From: an uncultured Flavobacteriaceae bacterium
GTDB lineage: Bacteria > Bacteroidota > Bacteroidia > Flavobacteriales > Flavobacteriaceae
DNA length: 5,806 bases
NCBI GenBank assembly: GCA_947311815.1
Contig: CAMZMA010000222.1
Span: 1 to 5,806 of the forward strand
Reading direction: 5' to 3'
Part shown: positions 1 through 5,798 of the stretch, piece after piece
How positions within the stretch are numbered: the stretch's first letter is position 1
How the letters are laid out: the number at the start of each line of letters is the position of its first letter
The notes under the pieces: generated by a model
The model's database searches: none
What the model was told of the DNA's origin: nothing
The model's input: only the letters and a program-made list of their open reading frames with translations
Made by a program: the position numbers and the translations under genes

Positions 1-58
1 CATTCAATCATTAAAACCATTCAATCATTAAATCCATTAAAACCCCATTCTATTTAAA
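1..58. repeat. Left-edge G-free CATTCAAT/CATTAAA repeat array
   Basis: Two exact copies of the 15-mer CATTCAATCATTAAA lie at 1-15 and 18-32, followed by further CCATTAAAA/CCCCATTC-type degenerate units. There is no G on the + strand from 1 to 58. The same 15-mer occurs three more times, in the same orientation, at the right edge (5625-5639, 5650-5664, 5674-5688). The array is cut by the window start, so its true length is unknown. It ends about 20 bases before the kinase start, so the kinase promoter must lie in or beyond the repeat. I see no protein-coding potential in it. Confidence 0.9.
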
Positions 59-80
59 GGTTTTTTTATACTTTTATAGG

Positions 81-2045
81 GTGAAATTAAAAATAAAACA
101 CCTAATATACCTATTCTTTACTTTAAGTTGGAACCTTTTATTTTCTAATAACCAACTTAATATAGATTCTTTGTTGCAAGAAGTTCGTCAATCAAAAAGC
201 CATGAAGAATTTGCCGATAACCTAACAAATGTTATTTTATACTACTATCACATTAACTCCGATTCAACCATTTATTACTGTAAACAAGGAATAAAAGAAT
301 CCCAGCCCCTAAAAGACACCAACGACTTGGGTTTTTATTATAACGTAATAGGTGTAAGTTTTAAAAATTTAGCCCAATACGATAGCGCCATAGTCTATTT
401 AAAACAATCGGTTTATTTTAGACAATTAGAAAACTACAAGCAAGGCGTTGCCGCTGGTTATAATAACCTTGCAACAGTGTATCGCCTAAAAGGTGATTTT
501 ACTAAAGCAGTTAAAAATTACGTTAAATCCATTGACATATTTAAAGAAATAAATGATGAGGATAACATGGCTGAGGCCTATTCTAATTTGGGCGAATTAT
601 ATATAGAATTAAATGAATTTAGTTTAGCCGAACACTGTTTTAACCAATCTCAAAAATACTACTCAAAAAAAAATGACTTAACTTCTTTAGCTTGGGTATA
701 TAATGATATCGCCCTTCTAAAAACCAAAACAAACCAAACAGATTCAGCCCTCATTTTCTATCAATTATCAGCCGATTTATGGAAAAAAGAAAAAAGATAT
801 TTAGAATACAGTAACATTCTAGTGTCAATGACAGACCTACTATTTGAAAAGAATGAGTTTGAAAAAGGATATCAATTACTATTTGATGCTCAAAAGCATT
901 TTAAAAAATACAACAACGCTCATGGATTAGCCAATGTATATTTAAAACAAGGCAAGTATTTAGAACACCAGCATCAATATAAAAAAGCCATTCAAAAATA
1001 TAAAGCGGCATTAGATTTATCTCATTCAACTAAAACCAAAAGCTTACTCATTGAGGTATATAAAGGACTTTATCAATCTAATAAAAAAATAGGAAACACT
1101 GCAACCGCCTTGTCCTTTATTGAACACCTTTGTGCTTTAAAAGACACCATTTATAACATTGAACAAAATAAAATAAGATTAGAATACCAAGCAGAGTTTG
1201 ACGCCTTAGAAAAAGAAAAACAAATTCAAGAACTCACACAACAAGCCACTATCGAGAGGTTGCAAAATTTACAATCTAAACAAAAAATAAAAGAAAATGA
1301 ACTGATTAAAGAAAAACAAAAAATATTTATTTATAGTTTAATACTTGTTGCCATTTTAATTTTTATTTTAGCCATTGTACTATACCGCCGCAATCAAACA
1401 AAAACTAAACTTAATCATCAGCTAGAAACAGCAGTTAAAGAACGCGAAATATTATTAAGAGAAATTCATCACAGAGTTAAAAATAACCTTCAAATTGTAT
1501 CAAGCCTACTCAATTTACAATCTAATAACATTACCGAAAAAACAGCCGCTGATGTATTAAAAGATTCACAAGACAGAATAAAAAGTTTATCTATTTTACA
1601 CGAAAAACTATACAAATCCAAAAGTTTAAGCAACATTAATTTTAAAACTTACATCTCCGAAATTATTCAAAATTTAGACTCATCATTCAATTTAAAATCA
1701 AAACACATTACCATTGAACAACATATTGATAATACCAATTTGCATATAGACTTTTTAGTACCATGCGGATTAATCATTAACGAACTTATAACAAACAGTT
1801 TAAAATATGCCTTTTCTAACACCAATAATGGCAAAATTTATATTTCTGGACAACTAATTCAAGATACCTATCAAATCATTATTAAAGACAACGGAAAAGG
1901 TTTTCCGCTGGGTTTCAATCCAAAACAATCCAAAACTTTAGGGTTAAGATTAGTGCAAGGATTAGTGCGACAAATAAAAGGAGAAATTATTTTTAAAGAT
2001 GTAGATAAAGGTATAGAAATTATTATTAATTTTAAAGTCAAATGA
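81..2045 (+). CDS. TPR-containing membrane sensor histidine kinase, HisKA_2 type
   Basis: This 654-aa protein is a predicted transmembrane sensor kinase that autophosphorylates on histidine and passes phosphate to the adjacent regulator. An N-terminal signal peptide (about 1-22: basic MKLKIK, then a hydrophobic core) is followed by about seven TPR-like helical repeats at a 40-residue period (roughly 84-117, 124-157, 164-197, 204-237, 243-276, 283-316, 323-356). A charged coiled-coil linker (about 362-412) leads to one membrane helix (415-435). The H-box is EIHHRVKNNLQ (461-471), with H464 the likely phosphoacceptor by alignment to HWE/HisKA_2 kinases. The ATPase domain has an N-box (NELITNS, 567-573), a G1 box (DNGKG, 603-607) and a G2 box (GLRL, 621-624), so it looks catalytically intact. 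The TPR region should be periplasmic and the kinase cytoplasmic. The GTG start at 81 is preferred because it supplies the signal peptide and the next in-frame Met is residue 163; no Shine-Dalgarno is visible, as is usual in Bacteroidota. The ligand cannot be inferred. Confidence 0.95.
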   Translation: MKLKIKHLIYLFFTLSWNLLFSNNQLNIDSLLQEVRQSKSHEEFADNLTNVILYYYHINSDSTIYYCKQGIKESQPLKDTNDLGFYYNVIGVSFKNLAQYDSAIVYLKQSVYFRQLENYKQGVAAGYNNLATVYRLKGDFTKAVKNYVKSIDIFKEINDEDNMAEAYSNLGELYIELNEFSLAEHCFNQSQKYYSKKNDLTSLAWVYNDIALLKTKTNQTDSALIFYQLSADLWKKEKRYLEYSNILVSMTDLLFEKNEFEKGYQLLFDAQKHFKKYNNAHGLANVYLKQGKYLEHQHQYKKAIQKYKAALDLSHSTKTKSLLIEVYKGLYQSNKKIGNTATALSFIEHLCALKDTIYNIEQNKIRLEYQAEFDALEKEKQIQELTQQATIERLQNLQSKQKIKENELIKEKQKIFIYSLILVAILIFILAIVLYRRNQTKTKLNHQLETAVKEREILLREIHHRVKNNLQIVSSLLNLQSNNITEKTAADVLKDSQDRIKSLSILHEKLYKSKSLSNINFKTYISEIIQNLDSSFNLKSKHITIEQHIDNTNLHIDFLVPCGLIINELITNSLKYAFSNTNNGKIYISGQLIQDTYQIIIKDNGKGFPLGFNPKQSKTLGLRLVQGLVRQIKGEIIFKDVDKGIEIIINFKVK

Positions 2046-2767
2046 AAACCAAAGTCCTTATAGTAGAAGATGAATTTACAATTGCCTTAGACATTGAAAA
2101 CCGTTTATTAAATATGGGGTATGATGTAGTTGGCATAGCCATTAATTATGATGAAGCACTACCCTACTTATTAGAATCTAAAATTGATGTAGCGCTACTA
2201 GACATCAACCTTGATGACAAAAAATCAGGAATTGATTTGGGTAAACTCATCCTCAAAAAATTTAATATTCCTATTGTATTTTTAACAGCTTACACCGACA
2301 ACCAAACCTTCCAAAAAGCCAATGAAGCCAATCCAATGGGATACCTAAACAAACCTTTTAAAGATTCTGATTTAGACCATGCCTTACAACTAGCAATCAA
2401 TCAGTTTAAAAAACTACAAACTTTAAATCAAAACCATCAAACAACCGAAAAAATTACCAAAGATTTTATCTTTATAAAACACAAAGGACAATTAGTTAAA
2501 ATCAATACCAACGACATTTTATGGCTTGAAGCCCTTGACAATTACACAGTAATTCACCTTAAAAATAAAAAATACATTGCCAATAACTTTTTAAAAAATA
2601 TGTTAACACTATTAGGCGATAATTTTATCAGAATACACCGCTCTCATGCCGTAGCATTAAATAAAATTACATCTGTAGAAGACAATACACTCTTTATTGG
2701 AGATATTTATTTATCAATATCCAAATCTTTCAAAAACAACCTGTTAGAAAAATTAAATACCGTTTAA
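2042..2767 (+). CDS. LytTR-family response regulator (REC-LytTR)
   Basis: This 241-aa DNA-binding response regulator is the expected partner of the upstream kinase. The receiver domain (about 3-122) has the acidic residues E9, D10 and E11, phosphoacceptor D54 in the LLDINL strand, the switch threonine T82 and conserved K104 in NKPF, so it should be phosphorylatable. A short linker (about 123-140) leads to a LytTR domain (about 141-240) showing the typical blocks ILWLEA..NYT (159-169), FIRIHRSHAVALNKI (195-209) and ISKSFK (226-231). LytTR domains bind DNA through beta strands, usually at paired short direct repeats. The ATG overlaps the kinase stop as ATGA (2042-2045), which implies translational coupling and one transcript. 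Length and architecture are standard for the AlgR/AgrA/LytR class. The regulated genes are unknown. No clear intrinsic terminator follows the gene. Confidence 0.96.
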   Translation: MKTKVLIVEDEFTIALDIENRLLNMGYDVVGIAINYDEALPYLLESKIDVALLDINLDDKKSGIDLGKLILKKFNIPIVFLTAYTDNQTFQKANEANPMGYLNKPFKDSDLDHALQLAINQFKKLQTLNQNHQTTEKITKDFIFIKHKGQLVKINTNDILWLEALDNYTVIHLKNKKYIANNFLKNMLTLLGDNFIRIHRSHAVALNKITSVEDNTLFIGDIYLSISKSFKNNLLEKLNTV

Positions 2768-2861
2768 AACTTAACCACCAAAACTCATGGAATTAACTTT
2801 GTTGAGATATAAAATCAAAACATCCTAAATAAATTTTAGCCTTACAATTGGTTATTGAGTT

Positions 2862-2961
2862 ATTCATAATTAAACAATTCCTAATTCCTAATTAAACAAT
2901 TCCTAATTCCTAATTAAACCATTCCTAATTCATAATTAAACAATTCCTAATTCACAATTCC
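2862..2961. repeat. 22-bp tandem repeat, four copies plus a partial fifth
   Basis: Four 22-bp copies lie at 2862-2883, 2884-2905, 2906-2927 and 2928-2949, with a partial fifth at 2950-2961. Each unit begins ATTC(A/C)TAATTAAAC, then A or C, and ends ATTCCTA. Copies 1 and 4 appear identical; copies 2 and 3 differ from these at only one or two positions. The array lies within a G-free stretch (2860-2980). Copy 3 shares the 12-mer ATTAAACCATTC (2913-2924) with the right-edge array (5667-5678 and 5683-5694), which suggests a related repeat family. Its function is unknown. Confidence 0.95.
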
Positions 2962-2998
2962 AAACTCACCTATTTTAACAGCTTGTTCACCAACTTTT

Positions 2999-3024
2999 AA
3001 TGGCTACTGACCATTTAGTAATGG
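2999..3024. promoter_or_regulatory. AATGG/CCATT inverted-repeat cluster, possible operator
   Basis: AATGG (2999-3003), CCATT (3011-3015) and AATGG (3020-3024) form two mutually exclusive 5-bp stems that share the central CCATT, with loops of 7 and 4 bases. The cluster lies 50-75 bases upstream of the lipoprotein start and just upstream of a weak promoter-like element, where an operator would fit. The stems are short and could be chance in A/T-rich DNA. No protein partner is known. Confidence 0.25.
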
Positions 3025-3044
3025 CCTTTACCAATGATTATACA

Positions 3045-3052
3045 TAATATTG
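3045..3052 (+). promoter_or_regulatory. Candidate -7 element for the lipoprotein unit
   Basis: TAATATTG differs at one position from the Bacteroidota -7 consensus TAnnTTTG and ends 22 bases before the lipoprotein ATG. No good TTTG-like -33 element is found at the expected spacing; TTTA at 3027-3030 is the nearest. An exact -7 match (2794-2801) lies farther upstream, but it also lacks a -33 and would give a leader of more than 250 bases containing the 22-bp repeats. Such short motifs are frequent by chance in A/T-rich sequence. Confidence 0.25.
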
Positions 3053-3074
3053 TTGTAAGTAAAATCAAAATGTT

Positions 3075-3479
3075 ATGAAATCAAAATATTTAATATTATT
3101 TCTTTTATTAAATATAGCAAACATCAGTTGTTCAGATGATAAATCAATTAACGAAATTTCAAAAACACCCCCTCAAAACGCTTATACCGTACTGTTAGAT
3201 CATACAATTAATGGCACTTGGATAATTTCAAACATTCAAGGTGAAGGAGGAATTTCAAAAGACATTAAATTCATTTTTGACAACAATCAATTAACCCTAA
3301 ACGGTGGCTATTATAAAGACAAAGTTAAAATGTTGTCTGGAGATAGTAAATCATTATCCTATAAAGATCAAAACGATATTAAATGGGATTATAATTACTC
3401 AATCAGTGGAAACACATTAAAACTTGAACACCTTTTAAATAATAAAGTTTACACCACTTATACGTTAAAAAGACAATAA
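3075..3479 (+). CDS. Small lipocalin-like lipoprotein
   Basis: This 134-aa predicted lipoprotein has a type II signal peptide: a basic start (MKSK), a hydrophobic core (about 5-17) and the lipidation cysteine C19 in NISC. The -3 Asn is not ideal for a lipobox, but Bacteroidota tolerate relaxed versions. The mature protein begins CSDDK, which resembles the SDD-type lipoprotein export signal described in Bacteroides and Flavobacterium, so surface exposure is possible. Residues 46-134 match the pattern of small lipocalin-like proteins: NGTW near the start (46-49), alternating beta strands, an ISGNTLKL turn (110-117) and a terminal YTLKR strand. Such proteins are common in Bacteroidota and mostly uncharacterised, so no ligand is proposed. 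No Shine-Dalgarno is present. The gene lies 26 bases upstream of the next gene and probably heads a three-gene transcript. The lipoprotein call is firm; the fold is a pattern-based inference. Confidence 0.85.
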   Translation: MKSKYLILFLLLNIANISCSDDKSINEISKTPPQNAYTVLLDHTINGTWIISNIQGEGGISKDIKFIFDNNQLTLNGGYYKDKVKMLSGDSKSLSYKDQNDIKWDYNYSISGNTLKLEHLLNNKVYTTYTLKRQ

Positions 3480-3505
3480 ATAAATATAAATTAAAACTTT
3501 TTGTT

Positions 3506-4162
3506 ATGAGCAATTTACTAGAAGAATACAAAGCATATTACAAGGTAAGGGCAGAAAAATATGCCAATAACCCAAAATACATCAACACTTATCAAGCAGA
3601 AAAAGATTTGTCAGATGCCATGCAGTCTTGTCAAACCCTTGAAGAGTTTAAAGATAAAATAGGCAATAAAAACGAAATGTGCGCCATAGCCCTTGTAAAA
3701 GATGAAAGTAAAATTGAATATGATTTTTATAATAAATATAACGAAAAAATTCGTCAATTATCAAGTCAAAGAATTTTATCCAAAATTGATGATTTTAACA
3801 ATAGTCAAGACTTAACAACATTTGTTGTAGAAGAAATAAATAAAAACAGTATTGAAATTGCAATGGATGAAGCCAACACTCAACTTTTGTTAGATTGGCA
3901 CTTACTCGAAAACTACGAAATATATCAAAAAGCAGTTGTACCTGATAATTATAAAGCTAGCATGTTAGAAACTACTGAAGAAAATAAACAAGCCTTAATA
4001 AGAAATGTTAATGATTTAGAAAACAATAATGATTCTTGGCAATCAAACTGGAAAATCAACCCAAACATTGCTCTTGAAGAAAGATTTATTGATAAGTTCC
4101 CTTACAAAAAAGATCATGTAAAAGAACAAACTGAAAAATACGCAAAATTAATTAATCGTTAA
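3506..4162 (+). CDS. Hypothetical soluble protein, 218 aa
   Basis: I do not recognise the family. The 218-aa protein has no signal peptide, lipobox or membrane helix, so it should be cytoplasmic. It is rich in Lys, Glu, Asn and Tyr and appears mostly alpha-helical, with a charged N-terminal helix (about 3-20) and several amphipathic helices up to about residue 172. A C-terminal segment has two close tryptophans (W178, W182) in SWQSNWKINPN, followed by a charged tail. The only cysteines are C42 and C59, and no catalytic motif is apparent. The ATG at 3506 follows an A/T-rich leader without Shine-Dalgarno, as elsewhere here. The gene sits 26 bases after the lipoprotein gene and 11 bases before the 427-aa gene, so the three are probably co-transcribed. 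The tight spacing suggests it works with the 427-aa protein, as a partner, chaperone/adaptor or small subunit. That is inference from position only. Confidence 0.85.
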   Translation: MSNLLEEYKAYYKVRAEKYANNPKYINTYQAEKDLSDAMQSCQTLEEFKDKIGNKNEMCAIALVKDESKIEYDFYNKYNEKIRQLSSQRILSKIDDFNNSQDLTTFVVEEINKNSIEIAMDEANTQLLLDWHLLENYEIYQKAVVPDNYKASMLETTEENKQALIRNVNDLENNNDSWQSNWKINPNIALEERFIDKFPYKKDHVKEQTEKYAKLINR

Positions 4163-4173
4163 AAAATTAAATT

Positions 4174-5457
4174 ATGCCAGTAGATGAAATGATGGTTAAC
4201 CCCATGTTAGACCCTTTTAGAAAGATGCTAACAGAAGTAGAAGAAAAAGGATTATCAGGAGAGAATTATGATAACATGAAAGCAACACTTAACCGAATGG
4301 AAGAGTTAAGTCAAATACACTCCGACATAATGACATACAACAGTGCTTTAATGCAAGAAAATTTGTTTGCTAAATTTAGTGATTATTACAGTAAAGTATT
4401 AACATCAGAAGCTCAACAAAACTCTAATACTAATGGATATGATGATGCCTCCCTTTTAAAACAAAACATTGATGCTTTAAAAAATGCAATTGAACAAATT
4501 AAACGCAATTATCAAGCTTCAATTGAAGAAAGCAACAAACATATAAACAATAAAAAACAAATTGACCAAAGTGTTGAAACTTCAATTTTAAATGATCCAA
4601 CTATAATCATTAAAGGAATTGAAGATGTAATTGCTCTTGGTGAACAAGAAGGAATGACATTACCTAAGTTTTTACGCTTACAAATTGAAACAGGATTAGA
4701 CAAAGCTATGGATGGTAGTGTTGTTTTGAAAAAAGGACTACAATATAGTTTAGACATGGCAAAAGCTAATGCTGTAAGCCCTATTCATATAGCTATTGAC
4801 ACCGAAAAATTACAAGCCTTTAATTTTTTAGCCGAAAAAAGTAAATTTAATGTCCCAAATTCTAAAGAATTAAGCTATCTACATAAAGAAATCGACTATA
4901 AATACAGACATCAATTAGCAGAATGGACTGAAATAAAAAACAGATGGTATGAGATTTTAGACAGTTTAACCTTATGGAGCTTATCATATACTAAAATAGC
5001 ACCACACATACATCCATGGAAATCTGCACAAAACCCAAAAGAAGCTACAATTAGAACTCAAAAAACAACACCCGGAATTTTAAAAGAAAAATTAAACCTT
5101 TTTAATAAATATTTTGACATCACATTTTTTGATATATTTAAACACCCTTCTTTTATATGGGAAGTTGAAAATCATCACATTGGATATTCTCAAGAATTTA
5201 TTGAATTTTTAATAGATGACATATTCCCTGAATGTGAACCTTTTAATGACTTACCACAAGATAAAATCAATAAAAGATTAGCTTTTTATGAAGAAGATAG
5301 AGAAAATGACCCAGAACAATACAAAGCTTTAGAAAAAGTAAAAAATAATTACGACAAGTATTTTGGTGAAGGCAGATTTGAAGAAAAATTCTTAAAAATT
5401 GAACCTACACCTTCAAATGCTAAACCATGGAATCTAGAAGCATTTAACCGCAAATAA
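4174..5457 (+). CDS. Hypothetical soluble protein, 427 aa, with central coiled coil and aromatic C-terminal half
   Basis: I do not recognise the family. The 427-aa protein has no signal peptide or membrane helix. The N-terminal half (about 1-130) is Met- and Gln-rich and helical; residues 95-116 carry a clear 4-3 heptad (L95, I99, L102, I106, I109, Y113), consistent with a coiled coil and oligomerisation. The C-terminal half (about 205-427) is different: rich in Trp, Phe, Tyr and His, with W251, W258, W268, W282, W329 and W419, a KIAPHIHPW block (274-282) and an ENHHIGY block (332-338). It looks like a folded globular domain. The acidic segment 372-381 is probably a helix or linker. No known catalytic signature is assignable. 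The start at 4174 follows an A-rich leader; M6, M7 and M11 are in-frame alternatives. It lies 11 bases after the 218-aa gene and is last in the unit before a strong terminator. A joint function with its neighbour is likely but unidentified. Confidence 0.88.
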   Translation: MPVDEMMVNPMLDPFRKMLTEVEEKGLSGENYDNMKATLNRMEELSQIHSDIMTYNSALMQENLFAKFSDYYSKVLTSEAQQNSNTNGYDDASLLKQNIDALKNAIEQIKRNYQASIEESNKHINNKKQIDQSVETSILNDPTIIIKGIEDVIALGEQEGMTLPKFLRLQIETGLDKAMDGSVVLKKGLQYSLDMAKANAVSPIHIAIDTEKLQAFNFLAEKSKFNVPNSKELSYLHKEIDYKYRHQLAEWTEIKNRWYEILDSLTLWSLSYTKIAPHIHPWKSAQNPKEATIRTQKTTPGILKEKLNLFNKYFDITFFDIFKHPSFIWEVENHHIGYSQEFIEFLIDDIFPECEPFNDLPQDKINKRLAFYEEDRENDPEQYKALEKVKNNYDKYFGEGRFEEKFLKIEPTPSNAKPWNLEAFNRK

Positions 5458-5464
5458 ATATGCT

Positions 5465-5495
5465 AAACAATAATTTTAATTGTTTTGTTTTTTCA
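5465..5495 (+). terminator. Weak terminator-like hairpin upstream of the main terminator
   Basis: AAACAAT (5465-5471) pairs with ATTGTTT (5479-5485) around a 7-base loop, followed by a T-rich tail running to about 5493. The stem has only one G/C pair, so it would be weak on its own. It lies directly after the 427-aa gene stop and just before the strong hairpin, so the two may act as tandem terminators. Confidence 0.35.
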
Positions 5496-5501
5496 TAGAT
5501 G

Positions 5502-5532
5502 AAAAGCTATCTCTAAAAAGATAGCTTTTTTT
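5502..5532 (+). terminator. Strong intrinsic terminator of the lipoprotein/unknown-gene unit
   Basis: A perfect 11-bp stem pairs AAAAGCTATCT (5502-5512) with AGATAGCTTTT (5519-5529) around a 6-base loop (CTAAAA), and the T-run continues to 5532. The A-tract before the stem and the T-tract after it make the element potentially bidirectional. It lies 45 bases past the 427-aa stop codon and supports that gene as the end of the transcription unit. Confidence 0.92.
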
Positions 5533-5603
5533 AATATTCCATTTTTCAATAAATTTGGACAGTTAAATACCCTATACGTAAAACCACCATCTATAGCTTG
5601 AAG

Positions 5604-5768
5604 TCATTAATAATCAACTACCATCATTCAATCATTAAAACCATTACAACATTCAATCATTAAACCATTAAACCATTCAATCATTAAACCATTCAACCCA
5701 TTCAACCCATTCAACAAATACACTAAATAACCCATAAAAACATACAATAATTAAACCATACAAAACAT
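5604..5768. repeat. Right-edge G-free CATTCAAT/CATTAAA repeat array
   Basis: The + strand has no G across these 165 bases. The exact 15-mer CATTCAATCATTAAA occurs at 5625-5639, 5650-5664 and 5674-5688, matching two copies at the left edge in the same orientation. The array is built from degenerate 7-9-base units of the form CATT(C/A)AA, and becomes more degenerate after 5715. No coding potential is seen. Confidence 0.92.
5689..5715. repeat. Three tandem exact copies of 9-bp CCATTCAAC
   Basis: CCATTCAAC is repeated without change at 5689-5697, 5698-5706 and 5707-5715, inside the right-edge array. Perfect identity among adjacent copies suggests recent slippage expansion. A separate pair of exact 8-mers, CATTAAAT, lies at 5782-5797. 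Confidence 0.9.
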
Positions 5769-5798
5769 GAAATAATTAGCCCATTAAATCATTAAATC

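Larger units (their letters stand above)
2768..3074. other. Intergenic region with repeats and candidate regulatory sites
   Basis: These 307 bases between the regulator and the lipoprotein gene hold no credible ORF. Contents in order are: an A/T-rich stretch with one exact TAnnTTTG-type -7 element (2794-2801, TAACTTTG) and one degenerate LytTR half-site on the opposite strand (2792-2800); a 22-bp tandem repeat array (2862-2961); an AATGG/CCATT inverted-repeat cluster (2999-3024); and a weak promoter-like element (3045-3052). No GC-rich hairpin with a T-run was found after the regulator stop. Readthrough from the kinase operon into the lipoprotein unit therefore cannot be excluded. Confidence 0.7.

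Noticed and set aside
1..58. CRISPR array
   Set aside because: The repeats are short, degenerate and contiguous, with no unique spacers of regular length. The same holds for 2862-2961 and 5604-5768, and no cas genes are present.
61..80. Kinase promoter in the T-rich segment before the GTG
   Set aside because: TATACTTTT does not match TAnnTTTG, lies too near the start codon and has no -33 element. The true promoter is probably upstream of or within the repeat.
2792..2800. LytTR-binding half-site on the minus strand (ATTAACTTT on +)
   Set aside because: LytTR regulators usually bind two direct repeats spaced about 21-22 bases apart. Only one degenerate match was found in the gap, which is expected by chance.
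3062..3087. Direct repeat AAATCAAAAT around the lipoprotein start (3062-3071, 3078-3087) and the mini-ORF ATG TTA TGA at 3070
   Set aside because: The ten-base A-rich repeat and the two-codon ORF are both likely by chance in this composition, and no attenuation structure accompanies them.
4512..4757. Minus-strand 81-aa ORF
   Set aside because: It lies wholly inside the 427-aa gene on the opposite strand. Its composition is what antisense reading of A/T-rich coding sequence gives, and no recognisable protein features or own expression signals are seen.
3506..5457. Assignment of the two unknown genes to a type VI secretion or toxin-immunity system
   Set aside because: Organisation is compatible with such a role, but I see no VgrG, Hcp, PAAR, Rhs or known toxin motif, so naming a system would be invention.
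5550..5557. Promoter at TAAATTTG
   Set aside because: It is an exact -7-type match but has no -33 partner and no gene downstream in the window; such 8-mers recur by chance in A/T-rich intergenic DNA.
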